Positions 1-7,690 of a DNA stretch of 25,671 nt are shown in pieces (the stretch's first letter is position 1; each line of letters starts with the position of its first letter). This DNA comes from Acidithiobacillus_B sp049965315. GTDB lineage: Bacteria > Pseudomonadota > Gammaproteobacteria > Acidithiobacillales > Acidithiobacillaceae. The notes under the pieces are model-generated. The model had not been told where the DNA came from, ran no database searches, and worked only from the letters and a program-made list of their open reading frames with translations. Location: NCBI RefSeq assembly GCF_049965315.1, contig NZ_JBMFWL010000028.1, positions 1-25,671 of the forward strand. The letters are read 5' to 3'. Made by a program: the position numbers and the translations under genes.

Positions 1-207
1 CCCGCACCAGGGCGCCCAGAAATCCACCACCACCGGCAGATCATTCCTGGCAATATAAGACGCAAAGCGGTCGCTGCTCAGGTTGACGGGATGATCGGGG
101 AGCAGCGGCGCATGGCATTTGCCGCATTTGGGATTTTCACTCAGGCGCGCCGCCGGCAACCGGTTCACCGCCCCACAGGCCGGACAAACTACCATGATCG
201 TAGACAT
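1..207 (-). CDS. trxC: Thioredoxin 2 (N-terminal part, cut by window edge)
   Basis: This is the first 69 residues of a cytoplasmic thioredoxin of the TrxC type, which reduces protein disulfides and carries an extra N-terminal zinc-binding domain. Two CxxC pairs are visible (CPAC at residues 8-11 and CGKC at 28-31), the arrangement of the TrxC zinc ribbon. The thioredoxin fold then begins with LPVVVDFWAPWCG, so the redox WCGPC motif is cut after its glycine. The start at 207 is preceded by a strong GGAGG four bases away; an in-frame ATG at 195 is too far from it. It is the last visible gene of the leftward operon, 43 bases after the glutaredoxin gene, so it probably supplies reductant to the thiol and persulfide chemistry of that operon. 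The family call is secure; the C-terminal part cannot be seen. Confidence 0.93.
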   Translation of the reverse strand, partial: MSTIMVVCPACGAVNRLPAARLSENPKCGKCHAPLLPDHPVNLSSDRFASYIARNDLPVVVDFWAPWCG

Positions 208-250
208 CTCACCTCCCAAGCCGCCAATTCAGGCCCTTTCTCTGGACCCT

Positions 251-520
251 TCAGCCTTCCCCCCGCAGCAGGCCGTCCAGCAGGCCTTTTTTATCGAGGG
301 CCGCGAGATCGTCATAACCACCCACATGCTGCTCCCCGATAAATATTTGCGGCACCGTATGCCGCCCGCGGCTGCGCGCCATCATGACCTGGCGCTGCTG
401 CGGATCGCGGTCCACCCGAACCTGTTCCGGCGTCACGCCCTTGCTGCGCAACAGGGACTCGGCCATGCGGCAATAGGGACAGCTAGGCGTAGAGTACATG
501 AGCACGGGCACGGAGGACAT
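251..520 (-). CDS. grxC: Glutaredoxin 3 (dithiol, CPYC)
   Basis: An 89-residue class I glutaredoxin, a cytoplasmic glutathione-dependent disulfide reductase. The dithiol active site CPYC is at residues 14-17. The TVPQIFIG stretch with its cis-proline and the GGYDDL segment, both of which contact glutathione in the family, follow in the right order. Length matches bacterial GrxC. The start codon lies one base after the stop of the rhodanese gene, so the two are almost certainly co-translated. Grouped with a rhodanese and a thioredoxin, it may reduce glutathione persulfide or mixed disulfides made by the sulfurtransferase; that role is inferred from context. Confidence 0.94.
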   Translation of the reverse strand: MSSVPVLMYSTPSCPYCRMAESLLRSKGVTPEQVRVDRDPQQRQVMMARSRGRHTVPQIFIGEQHVGGYDDLAALDKKGLLDGLLRGEG

Positions 521-521
521 G

Positions 522-944
522 CTATTTCTCCACGGGCAAACCGGCGCCCCGCCATGCGTGGATACCGCCCTTGAGGCTGTAGATCTTGTCGAATCCGGCC
601 TTTTTCAACAGGGCCGCGGCACGCGCCGAGCGCATCCCGCTGGCGCACTGGCAAATCACGTGATGACCGCGGTGCCTTTCCAGATCCTTCACATACTTGG
701 ACAGATCCCCCAAAGGAATGTGCCGGGCATTGGGCAGGTGGCCGCGCGACCATTCCTCCTGTTCACGCACATCGATGATCACCGCATCTTCGTGATTGAT
801 GAGATGGACGGCGGCGCTGGGATCCACCTCCTCGATACCGGCGATACGGCGGCTCAAGGGTCCGCGCAGGAGCAGCACCAGCACGACGATGGCGGAAAGC
901 ACCAGCATCCATTGCGCTTGCAGGAATTGCAGCAATTCGCCCAT
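522..944 (-). CDS. Membrane-anchored single-domain rhodanese (YibN/YgaP-like)
   Basis: A 140-residue rhodanese-like sulfurtransferase. One hydrophobic segment (about residues 12-27) anchors it in the inner membrane, probably with the catalytic domain in the cytoplasm. The domain runs from about residue 36 to the end and has the IIDVREQEEW and HIPLG elements. The active-site loop CASGMRS (100-106) has Cys100 as the expected persulfide-carrying residue; Cys98 lies two residues before it. The domain resembles E. coli YibN and the rhodanese half of YgaP. I chose the ATG at 944 because it follows the DUF2892 stop by 8 bases and gives a normal N-terminus; a longer reading would run through the upstream gene. 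The ribosome site is weak, consistent with coupling to that gene. It likely moves sulfane sulfur between persulfide and thiol carriers. Confidence 0.9.
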   Translation of the reverse strand: MGELLQFLQAQWMLVLSAIVVLVLLLRGPLSRRIAGIEEVDPSAAVHLINHEDAVIIDVREQEEWSRGHLPNARHIPLGDLSKYVKDLERHRGHHVICQCASGMRSARAAALLKKAGFDKIYSLKGGIHAWRGAGLPVEK

Positions 945-952
945 GACGCCGC

Positions 953-1174
953 TCACCGCCCGCAAACCCGCGCATCGCGAACGCCGGCGGCGATCAGGAT
1001 GCGCTCCAGGGGACAGAGACAGGTGAAGCCGCTCTGCAAGAGATTCAGACCCACAAAGAGCGTGACGGCCAGAAACCACTGACTGACAAAGACCGGGCTG
1101 GCCGGCGCCCCCAGGACCACGCTCAAAAGGACAAAAATGCCGGCAATCACCCGTACCCAACGTTCGCTATTCAT
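953..1174 (-). CDS. DUF2892 inner-membrane protein (YgaP transmembrane domain type)
   Basis: A 73-residue protein with two predicted membrane segments (about residues 8-22 and 32-49) and the family's conserved tail with a CPLERIL element near residues 54-60. This DUF2892 domain forms the C-terminal membrane part of E. coli YgaP, where it is fused to a rhodanese; here the rhodanese is the next gene instead. Two cysteines (52 and 54) sit at the end of the second membrane segment. The molecular role of the domain is unknown; association with rhodaneses and sulfide regulators is known for the family. The start is 6 bases after the RND pump stop, so it belongs to the same transcript. Confidence 0.88.
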   Translation of the reverse strand: MNSERWVRVIAGIFVLLSVVLGAPASPVFVSQWFLAVTLFVGLNLLQSGFTCLCPLERILIAAGVRDARVCGR

Positions 1175-1180
1175 AAAGAT

Positions 1181-4100
1181 TCAAACTCCTTGCCGCTGCT
1201 GTTCCAGACGTCGCTCCCACAGGAAGTAAAGCAACGGGATCACGATCAATGTCAACATAGTGGAGGCGAAAGTCCCGAAAATCAAGGAGACGGCCAGGCC
1301 GCCGAATACGGGATCGGTGACCATGATGGCGGAGCCGAACATGATGGCCAGGGCCGTCAGCAGGATCGGTCGGAAACGCACCGCCCCGCCTTGCAGGACG
1401 GCCTCCTCCAAAGGGTACCCCCGGCGCCGGTAGTCGATGATAAAATCGATCAGCAGCAGGGAGTTGCGCACCACCACGCCGGCCAGGGCGATGACGCCGA
1501 TCATGGAGGTGGCGTTGAAGGGGGTGTTGAGCAGCCAGTGTCCCGGAAACACACCCACCAGGGTCAGGGGAATGGCGCCCATGACGATGATGGGCATCAT
1601 GAACGACTGGTAATAGGCCACCAGCATCAGGTAAATGAAGACCAGCGCGACGATGAAGGCCGCCCCGAGATCGCGGAAGACATCCAGGGTCAGGCGCATG
1701 TCGCCGCCCCAGAGGATCTGGTAATGGGTGATGTCATCGGGTTGGGCGGGGGTGAAGCCGAGGTTGGCCGTGCTCAGATGAACGCCGTCCAGGGCCTTGC
1801 CGTCGAGCCAATGGTTGAGGGTCAGGACGGCATAAACCGGGCTCGAACCCAGCAAATCACCGGTCACATAGACCACGGGATGCTGGTCGCGATCATAAAT
1901 GGGCTTGTCCAGGGTGGCATGGCGGATCTGCACGATGCTCGCCAGCGGCACTTCCTGGCCGCTTTGGCTGCGCACCCGCAGGTCAAGGATCTGTTGCCGC
2001 CAGGCCCGATCGGCCCGCGGGATGCGCAGGATGATGTCCAGGGGCTCCCGCGCCGAAACGGAACGCAGGTCGCCGAGCTTGACGCCAGCCACATAATCAT
2101 GGACCAGCTCCGCCACCTGGGCCGGGGCAACGCCCGCCAGTTGCGCCTTCTGCCGATCCACATGGATGACATATTCGGGCACCGTCGCCGTGACCGAGTC
2201 ATCGACGTTGGTCATCCGGTAGACCTTGCGAAAATCCGCCTCGACCGGGCCGGCCAGTTCCCGCAGTTTTTGATAATCTGGGCCATAGAGTTCGGCCACC
2301 ACCTGGGCCCGCACCGGCGGCCCCGGCGGTACTTCGAAGATCTTGATGACCGACCGGGGGAAGCTCCGGCGCACCGGGGCAAGGGCCTGATACACCGCGA
2401 CAGCCACCGCATGGGACATGGGACGCTCATCCCGCGGCACCAGGTTGACCTGGATCTGGGCATAATTGCTCCCCTGGCGCATCATGTCGCCGCGCACCAG
2501 GCCGGCAAAATCCACCGGCGCCGAACGCCCCAAGTAGGTCTGGAAGTTTTTCACGTAAGGATTTTTGCTCAAGACGTTGCCCACCGCCTCGCTCACTTCC
2601 CCGGTTTCATCCAGGGCCGTTCCGGCAGGAGTGTCCACCTGAATGAGAAAATCGCTGACATTGCCTTCGGGCAACATCTTGACGTTGACGCCCAGGGCGC
2701 TCAAGGGCCCGTTGCTGCCCTGGGGGCGGAAGAATTGCCAGGCAGGCATCGCCATCGCCAGGATCAGCAGCAATATCACCACCACAAAAAACAGGTTGCG
2801 CCTGCCCGGCGACTCCAAGAGCGGCCGGAAAATGGCGAGATACCCTTTTTGCAAAGGATCGGGGCCATGGCCATGGGCTGCGGAGTTCCCTGCCTGGCGG
2901 GCGGCCTTTTTCTGCAGGAAGCGATTGGCTCCCCATGGCACTACCGTGTAGGCCAGGAGCACCGAGGCAATCATGGCAATGGGCACGAAGATGGGAATGG
3001 GAAGCATGAAGGGACCCATCATCCCCGTCACAAAGGCCATGGGAATGAAGGCAAGAATCACGGCCAGGGTCGCGATATTGGTGGGATTGCCGATTTCGTT
3101 GGTGGCCGTGATCACGCACTGGGCAAACTTGCCCCCTTCGCACTCCCCCATGTGCCGGTGGATGTTCTCGATGACCACGATGGCCCCGTCCACCAGCAAG
3201 CCCAAGGACAGGATGAGGGCAAAAAGGGTGATGCGGTTGATGGTCTGACCCGTGAGCCAGCCGGTACCCAACACTACGGCCAGGGTCAGCGGCACCGTCA
3301 GGATGACGATCCCGGCCTCCCGCCAACCGAGGAAAAGGAGCAGGATGACCGCCACCACCCCAATGGCGATGCCCAGGTGCTCGATCAGGGTGTTGACGGC
3401 ATCATCGGCCCGCTGACCGTAATCGCGGGTGACGGTGACATGGACCCCTTGGGGGAGGGCTTCGGACTCCAGCCGCTGCAACTTCGCGCTGATGGCATCG
3501 GCTACGGTCACGGCGTTGGCGCCCGAGCGCTTGGCCAGGGAAATCGTCACCGCAGGCAGGGTGGTGCCGGCGCTTAGGCCCAGGCCATTGGCAGGGCCGG
3601 CGGTGGTCGTGGTCGCCATGTCCGTTTCCGCCGGGCCCTCCTCCACCTGCGCGACATCCTTGAGGAAGATCGGGCGGCCGTCGTGACTGCCGATGATCAA
3701 ATCCCCGACGCCGCGGGCGGAAGCAAAGGCCCCATCGATACGCAGGGGGATCTGCTGGTTGTTGTTGACCAGATTGCCGCCGGGCAGGACCACATTGGCC
3801 GCCTGCAAGGCCTGTTTTACCTGGGTCAGGCTGAGTCCGACACTGGCAAGGCGGGCCGGATCCAGCCAGATATTCACCGCCAGGGGGCTGCCGCCGATCA
3901 CTTCGGCGTTGGCCACATCGGGCACGCTCTGGAGCTGCTCCATAAGGCGCAGGCCCACCTGGCGCAAGGCCAGCGGCGTCATGTCCGCCGCGCTCAGGGT
4001 GATGGTCATGATGGGTACGTCATTGATGCCGATGGACTTGACCAGGGGCTGTTCCGTGCCCGGCGGCATCTTGTCCAGATTGCGGCTCAACTGGTTGTAG

Positions 4101-4459
4101 AGCTCCAGCAGGCTCTTTTCCTCGTTGGCCCCCACCTGGAACTGCACCGTGACGATGCCCATGTCATCCACCGCATAGCCATAGGTGTGATGGACACCGG
4201 GCAGGGAGGCCATGAGGGCCTCCAGGGGACGCACCACCAGGTGGTGGATTTCCTCGCTATTGGAACCGGGCCGCATGACAAAAATCTCGGCGGCGGGCAC
4301 CACGATTTCCGGATTGTAGAGGCGCGGCGTCACGGCCACCGCCATGGCCCCGAAGAGCGCGATGGCGATCATGATCAGGACGGTAATCTTGGAACGATAA
4401 AAGGCCGCCGCCAAGCGCCCGGCGAGGTTCTGCGGCGGCCGGCGATCCGTTTCAACCAT
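1181..4459 (-). CDS. RND efflux pump, inner-membrane permease subunit
   Basis: A 1092-residue RND-superfamily antiporter with the usual plan: TM1 at about residues 25-45, a large periplasmic loop, TM2-TM6, a long second periplasmic loop after about residue 600, and TM8-TM12 at the end. It should form a trimer and expel a substrate using the proton gradient, with the adjacent fusion protein and outer-membrane channel. The TM4 relay motif reads LGLLVDGAIVVIEN with Asp424 but Gly425 where AcrB-type pumps have a second Asp. TM10 has GVVVRNSLLL with Arg998 near where AcrB has its relay lysine. It is therefore not a typical AcrB, and its substrate is unknown. The ATG at 4459 overlaps the upstream gene by 8 bases and has GGAG at a good distance; longer starts would run further into that gene. 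The operon context suggests a sulfur-related substrate, which is inference. Confidence 0.93.
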   Translation of the reverse strand: MVETDRRPPQNLAGRLAAAFYRSKITVLIMIAIALFGAMAVAVTPRLYNPEIVVPAAEIFVMRPGSNSEEIHHLVVRPLEALMASLPGVHHTYGYAVDDMGIVTVQFQVGANEEKSLLELYNQLSRNLDKMPPGTEQPLVKSIGINDVPIMTITLSAADMTPLALRQVGLRLMEQLQSVPDVANAEVIGGSPLAVNIWLDPARLASVGLSLTQVKQALQAANVVLPGGNLVNNNQQIPLRIDGAFASARGVGDLIIGSHDGRPIFLKDVAQVEEGPAETDMATTTTAGPANGLGLSAGTTLPAVTISLAKRSGANAVTVADAISAKLQRLESEALPQGVHVTVTRDYGQRADDAVNTLIEHLGIAIGVVAVILLLFLGWREAGIVILTVPLTLAVVLGTGWLTGQTINRITLFALILSLGLLVDGAIVVIENIHRHMGECEGGKFAQCVITATNEIGNPTNIATLAVILAFIPMAFVTGMMGPFMLPIPIFVPIAMIASVLLAYTVVPWGANRFLQKKAARQAGNSAAHGHGPDPLQKGYLAIFRPLLESPGRRNLFFVVVILLLILAMAMPAWQFFRPQGSNGPLSALGVNVKMLPEGNVSDFLIQVDTPAGTALDETGEVSEAVGNVLSKNPYVKNFQTYLGRSAPVDFAGLVRGDMMRQGSNYAQIQVNLVPRDERPMSHAVAVAVYQALAPVRRSFPRSVIKIFEVPPGPPVRAQVVAELYGPDYQKLRELAGPVEADFRKVYRMTNVDDSVTATVPEYVIHVDRQKAQLAGVAPAQVAELVHDYVAGVKLGDLRSVSAREPLDIILRIPRADRAWRQQILDLRVRSQSGQEVPLASIVQIRHATLDKPIYDRDQHPVVYVTGDLLGSSPVYAVLTLNHWLDGKALDGVHLSTANLGFTPAQPDDITHYQILWGGDMRLTLDVFRDLGAAFIVALVFIYLMLVAYYQSFMMPIIVMGAIPLTLVGVFPGHWLLNTPFNATSMIGVIALAGVVVRNSLLLIDFIIDYRRRGYPLEEAVLQGGAVRFRPILLTALAIMFGSAIMVTDPVFGGLAVSLIFGTFASTMLTLIVIPLLYFLWERRLEQQRQGV

Positions 4460-5534
4460 GGGTCGCTCCGGCGGCCTTGATGCGGGAACCATTGTCGATC
4501 TCCGCCAGATTCCCGGCAACCACCGCCTCGCCGGAACTCAGGCCGGACAGGATCTCCACCCCACCGGCCACCGGCTTCCCCGGCCGCACCATCCGGTAAT
4601 GGGCAAGGCCCTGGGCATCCACCACAAAAACGCCGGGGATGCCCGCCCGGTCCTGGAGGGCGGACGCGGGCACGACGATCCCGGTACGCCGCTCCGTAGG
4701 AATGGCCACGGTGACAAAAGACCCGCTTTGCAGACCGCTGTTGTCGGGCAGGCTCAGCTTGACGAGGTGGGTGTGGGTCATGGGATCGCTCGTGGCAACG
4801 AGATCGAGCACCCGTGCCTGGACCACTTGGCCGTCCCCTTGGACGGCCAGGCTTTGTCCAACGTGCAGGCGGGTAAAGAGATCGTCGCTGACACTGCATT
4901 GCACCTGCAGATGCGCCGGATTCTCGATGCTGAGAATGGGATGCCCGGGCGTGGCCAAGTCTCCGTTCTGCAGGAATTTTTGGGCGATGATCCCGGCAAA
5001 GGGAGCGGTGACCCGGGCGTAGCGCAGTTGGGCTTGGGCAGAGGTGATGCCCGCCCGCGCGGCAGCGGCCCGCGCCTGGGCCATGGCGTATTGGGATTTT
5101 ACCGCATCCCACTGCTTTTCGGGGATGGCTTGCTGGGCATAGAGGGCTTTGAAGCGTTCGTAGTTGGAGCGGGCATCGGCCAGGGCGGACTCTGCTTCGG
5201 CCAGACCCGCTTGCGCCTGCTGCACCTGTCCCACCACGTCCGTGGGATCCACTTCGAAAAGCACCTGCCCGGCCTGGACAGCCTGGCCTTCACGCACCGT
5301 GAGGTTGCGGATGTAGCCCATCAGGCGCGATGACAACTGCACCTGCTGATCGGCTACGACGCTCGCCGGGACTTCGGCGTAGGCCTGCAGCGCTTGCGCT
5401 GTCACCTTTACCACGGGAGCGGATACGCTCACCTGGGTAGCCGGTGCCTGCGGCGGATTTTTCCCGCAGGCGCTGAGGGCGAGGGTGGAAAACCCCAAGG
5501 CAAGCCCCAGGAACCAGTGTTTGCGTAGCCTCAT
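4452..5534 (-). CDS. RND efflux periplasmic adaptor (membrane fusion lipoprotein)
   Basis: A 360-residue HlyD/AcrA-type adaptor that links the inner-membrane pump to the outer-membrane channel. A lipoprotein signal is present: basic MRLRKHW, a hydrophobic stretch, then lipobox LSAC with the lipidated cysteine at residue 23. A lipoyl-like half-motif (GQAVQAGQVLFEVD, about residues 83-96) is followed by an Ala/Gln-rich coiled-coil hairpin (about 105-170). The second half-motif (VTAPFAGIIAQ) and the beta-barrel and membrane-proximal domains come after it. Its ATG overlaps the stop of the outer-membrane factor gene in an ATGA arrangement, so translation is coupled. It belongs to the same leftward operon as the pump. 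Confidence 0.93.
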   Translation of the reverse strand: MRLRKHWFLGLALGFSTLALSACGKNPPQAPATQVSVSAPVVKVTAQALQAYAEVPASVVADQQVQLSSRLMGYIRNLTVREGQAVQAGQVLFEVDPTDVVGQVQQAQAGLAEAESALADARSNYERFKALYAQQAIPEKQWDAVKSQYAMAQARAAAARAGITSAQAQLRYARVTAPFAGIIAQKFLQNGDLATPGHPILSIENPAHLQVQCSVSDDLFTRLHVGQSLAVQGDGQVVQARVLDLVATSDPMTHTHLVKLSLPDNSGLQSGSFVTVAIPTERRTGIVVPASALQDRAGIPGVFVVDAQGLAHYRMVRPGKPVAGGVEILSGLSSGEAVVAGNLAEIDNGSRIKAAGATHG

Positions 5535-6961
5535 TCTGCCACTCCTTTGACTACGGGAGACTGCCCCGCTGCGACGATATGTTGTGTGTTCAGCTTGCCC
5601 AGCGCCAACAGGAGGGCGCCGCGCGCCACGGCCTCCTGATAATGCGCCTCCACCAACTCGGCACGCACCTGGTCCAGTTGCGCCTGCCCGCGCAGCAGGC
5701 CGGTGATGGTTTCCACGCCGTTTTCGTAGCGCAGGCGAATCAGGCGCTGCGCCTCCTCCATCTGCTGCGCAGCGAGTTTGCGCACCTGCACCCGCCGCGC
5801 CGCTTCCCGGGCGCTACGCCAGTCCTGGGCCACCTCCAGGCGCAAATGGTCCTGGGCCTCCTGCAAGGCGGCGAGGGCCTGCTGGCGTTTCGCGTCCGCC
5901 TGGTCCATGCCGCCGCCGCGGGCGAAATCCAGGACATCCCAGGAAACCACCCCGGCAAGGGTATAGGAGGGCACGGCGTTGCCCAGGGTGCTGCCGTTCC
6001 ATTCCTGGATGGCCATGGCATTGACATGGGGGAGATAGGCCGCCCGCGCCACCGTGATCCCCGCCTGAGCGGCCTTGACCTGATGCTGCAAGGCCTGAAT
6101 GCCGGCGTTATTGGCAAGGGCCTGGGCCTGCAAGGTGGGCAGATCGGCGCCTGGTGCCGCCGGCCGCACCGGGGCATCCACCGTCAATGGCTTATCGGCG
6201 GGCCAACCGATGAGAATGGCAAGGCCCTCCAAGGCGTTGGCCTTGGCGTCCCGGGCATGTTGCAGGGCCAGTTCCGTCTCTTCCAGGTGGACCTGCGCCG
6301 AGAGCAGGTCGCTTTTCACCACCACGCCGCGCTGCAGGAGGGATCGGGTGGTTTTGACGGTGGACTCCGCCGCCGCTTTCGCCTTTTCTCCCACCATGAT
6401 GGCCGCGTCAGCGGCGCGCACCCCTTCATAGGCCTGCAGCAAGGCAAAAATAAGCTGCTGTTTGGCCATTTCGTCACCGCTCTGAGCGGCCTTGAGCATC
6501 GCCCGAGCCTGATCGAGCCGACCCCAGATGGCCCCCCCATTCCAGATGGGGACATCCAGCTTGAACTGCGTCCCGTAGTTGTTATAAGTGCCGGGATGAT
6601 TGAGATTGTTGGGCGCCACTCCCAGGGTGCCGGGGCCAGTAAACTGTCCAGCTCCAAAATCATTGAAGGTGGCCTGCCGTTGCGACAGCTTCATCCCGAA
6701 TACCGTCAGGGCGTTGTTGGACTCGCTGGCGGTAAAGGATGCCGAAAGTTTGGGTAGAAGATGGCCGCGCGCCTCGCGGATGCCACCCCGGGCCTCGGCC
6801 ACTTGTGCCCGCGCACCAAGGATTTGCGGATTCTGCTTGAGGGCAAGATCAACGCATTGGGTAAAATCCACGGCCCGCGCCGGCACCATCGCCCCAAGGC
6901 CGGAGAAAGAGAGCGTGGCAGCGACGACGAGCTGAATCTGCTTCCAGGACCGAGCGGACAT
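5531..6961 (-). CDS. TolC-family outer-membrane efflux channel
   Basis: A 476-residue outer-membrane factor, a normal length for the family. The Sec signal peptide ends near ARA at residue 30; there is no lipobox, so unlike OprM it is not lipidated. The mature part has two repeated halves of long amphipathic helices rich in Ala, Gln and Glu (for example ALKQNPQILGARAQVAEARG early, and EEAQRLIRLRYENGVETITG in the second half). These halves build the trimeric periplasmic tunnel. It is the first structural gene after the regulator, with AAAGGA 7 bases before the ATG. The palindromic, AT-rich promoter candidate lies about 80 bases upstream. It completes a tripartite efflux system with the next two genes. 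Confidence 0.93.
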   Translation of the reverse strand: MSARSWKQIQLVVAATLSFSGLGAMVPARAVDFTQCVDLALKQNPQILGARAQVAEARGGIREARGHLLPKLSASFTASESNNALTVFGMKLSQRQATFNDFGAGQFTGPGTLGVAPNNLNHPGTYNNYGTQFKLDVPIWNGGAIWGRLDQARAMLKAAQSGDEMAKQQLIFALLQAYEGVRAADAAIMVGEKAKAAAESTVKTTRSLLQRGVVVKSDLLSAQVHLEETELALQHARDAKANALEGLAILIGWPADKPLTVDAPVRPAAPGADLPTLQAQALANNAGIQALQHQVKAAQAGITVARAAYLPHVNAMAIQEWNGSTLGNAVPSYTLAGVVSWDVLDFARGGGMDQADAKRQQALAALQEAQDHLRLEVAQDWRSAREAARRVQVRKLAAQQMEEAQRLIRLRYENGVETITGLLRGQAQLDQVRAELVEAHYQEAVARGALLLALGKLNTQHIVAAGQSPVVKGVAE

Positions 6962-7040
6962 GACTGTTCCTTTCTTATCTCAACGATTCGACAAACAAGC
7001 ACCCCCACTGCTCCCCCGGAGGCATGATCAGTCGGGCCAT

Positions 7041-7078
7041 AAGCTATTAGTATATGGTAATATACCAAATTATAGCTT
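7041..7078. promoter_or_regulatory. AT-rich nested palindrome: probable operator/promoter of the efflux operon
   Basis: An AT-rich island in GC-rich DNA, between the regulator stop and the outer-membrane factor start. The outer arms AAGCTAT (7041-7047) and ATAGCTT (7072-7078) are perfect inverted repeats. Inside lies a second palindrome, TGGTA-ATA-TACCA (7055-7067), whose centre is offset by 1.5 bases. The minus strand also reads TATAAT at 7074-7069, a consensus -10 box for the leftward genes. BigR-type repressors are known to bind AT-rich palindromes overlapping the -10, so the adjacent ArsR-family protein is the natural ligand (inference). I found no -35 box with good spacing. Confidence 0.6.
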
Positions 7079-7176
7079 TCAAGCCATGAACCGCTGCGCA
7101 GTCAAGCCCCCCGCCCGAGCGCTCCGCGCCACCCCCAGACCTTGGCACCCGCCGGTCGCCCGGTGCAGACATCCTT

Positions 7177-7479
7177 TCAGCGGACCGAGCAGAAGACATC
7201 GCTCATCATGGAGATGAGCCGCAAGGTGCGGGGATCGCCCACACGGTAGTAGACCTTGTTGGCATCCTTGCGCGCGCGGAGGATGTCCTTCTCCCGCAAG
7301 ATGGCCAGATGCTGGGAAATGTTGCTCTGGGTGGTGCCCACCGCTGCTACGATGTCTTGCACGCTCAGCTCATCGGAACCCAAGACGCAGAGCACTTTGA
7401 GCCGCAGCGGGTGGGCCATGGCCTTGAGGGAACGGGATGCCTGCTCGATGTCCTCTTCGCGGCTGGGTAATTGATCCAT
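7177..7479 (-). CDS. ArsR-family repressor, SqrR/BigR/YgaV-like persulfide sensor (predicted)
   Basis: A 100-residue winged-helix dimeric repressor of the ArsR/SmtB family. The core is AMAHPLRLKVLCVL (about 20-33), the recognition helix SNISQHLAILRE (52-63) and the beta-wing RARKDANKVYYRV (68-80). It lacks the ELCVCDL metal motif of ArsR. Instead Cys31 sits in the LCVL helix and Cys97 in the C-terminal DVFC helix. These positions match the cysteine pair that forms a polysulfide bridge in SqrR (41/107) and BigR (42/108); the spacing is 66 in all three. The ATG at 7479 has AGAGG eight bases upstream and gives the usual family length; an in-frame upstream extension lacks family similarity. It lies first in the leftward cluster and likely represses the pump and sulfurtransferase genes. 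Sulfide sensing is predicted, not shown. Confidence 0.88.
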   Translation of the reverse strand: MDQLPSREEDIEQASRSLKAMAHPLRLKVLCVLGSDELSVQDIVAAVGTTQSNISQHLAILREKDILRARKDANKVYYRVGDPRTLRLISMMSDVFCSVR

Positions 7480-7558
7480 GGAAGTGCCTCTGAGTGGTAT
7501 TTGATTTATGAAACGACATGTTACATAAAGACTACGCCTTTGCCAGCCTTTATGCGCC

Positions 7559-7587
7559 TTGCTTTTTTCGGTCTCTGCCGATAGTAT
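7559..7587 (+). promoter_or_regulatory. Candidate promoter of tRNA-Gly
   Basis: TTGCTT (7559-7564) and TAGTAT (7582-7587) are separated by 17 bases. Transcription would begin close to the first base of the tRNA at 7597. Both boxes match the sigma-70 consensus at four of six positions. The position fits, but the match is moderate. Confidence 0.4.
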
Positions 7588-7596
7588 TTTACTTAT

Positions 7597-7670
7597 GCGG
7601 GTGTAGTTCAATGGTAGAACCTGAGCTTCCCAAGCTCATGGCGTGGGTTCGATTCCCATCACCCGCTCCA
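7597..7670 (+). tRNA. tRNA-Gly (anticodon CCC)
   Basis: A 74-nt cloverleaf with encoded CCA. The acceptor stem GCGGGTG pairs with CACCCGC; the anticodon stem TGAGC/GCTCA encloses the loop TTCCCAA, giving anticodon CCC for glycine codon GGG. The T arm has the canonical GTTCGATTC stretch. It is the only gene on the + strand between the regulator and amtB and is convergent with ubiD, 20 bases away. No intrinsic terminator is visible after it. Confidence 0.96.
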
Positions 7671-7690
7671 TTATTTCCCGATTACTTCCA

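Noticed and set aside
1190..3577. Long + strand open frame opposite the RND pump
   Set aside because: It is antisense to a gene with clear family motifs, is rich in His, Gln and Gly as expected of a GC-rich shadow frame, and has no family features.
7069..7098. TTGACT paired with the TATAAT as a promoter for the efflux operon
   Set aside because: The spacer would be 25 bases, too long for sigma-70; only the -10 box was kept in the operator entry.
7149..7172. GGCACC...GGTGC inverted repeat after the regulator gene as a terminator
   Set aside because: The stem is only about five base pairs and no T run follows.
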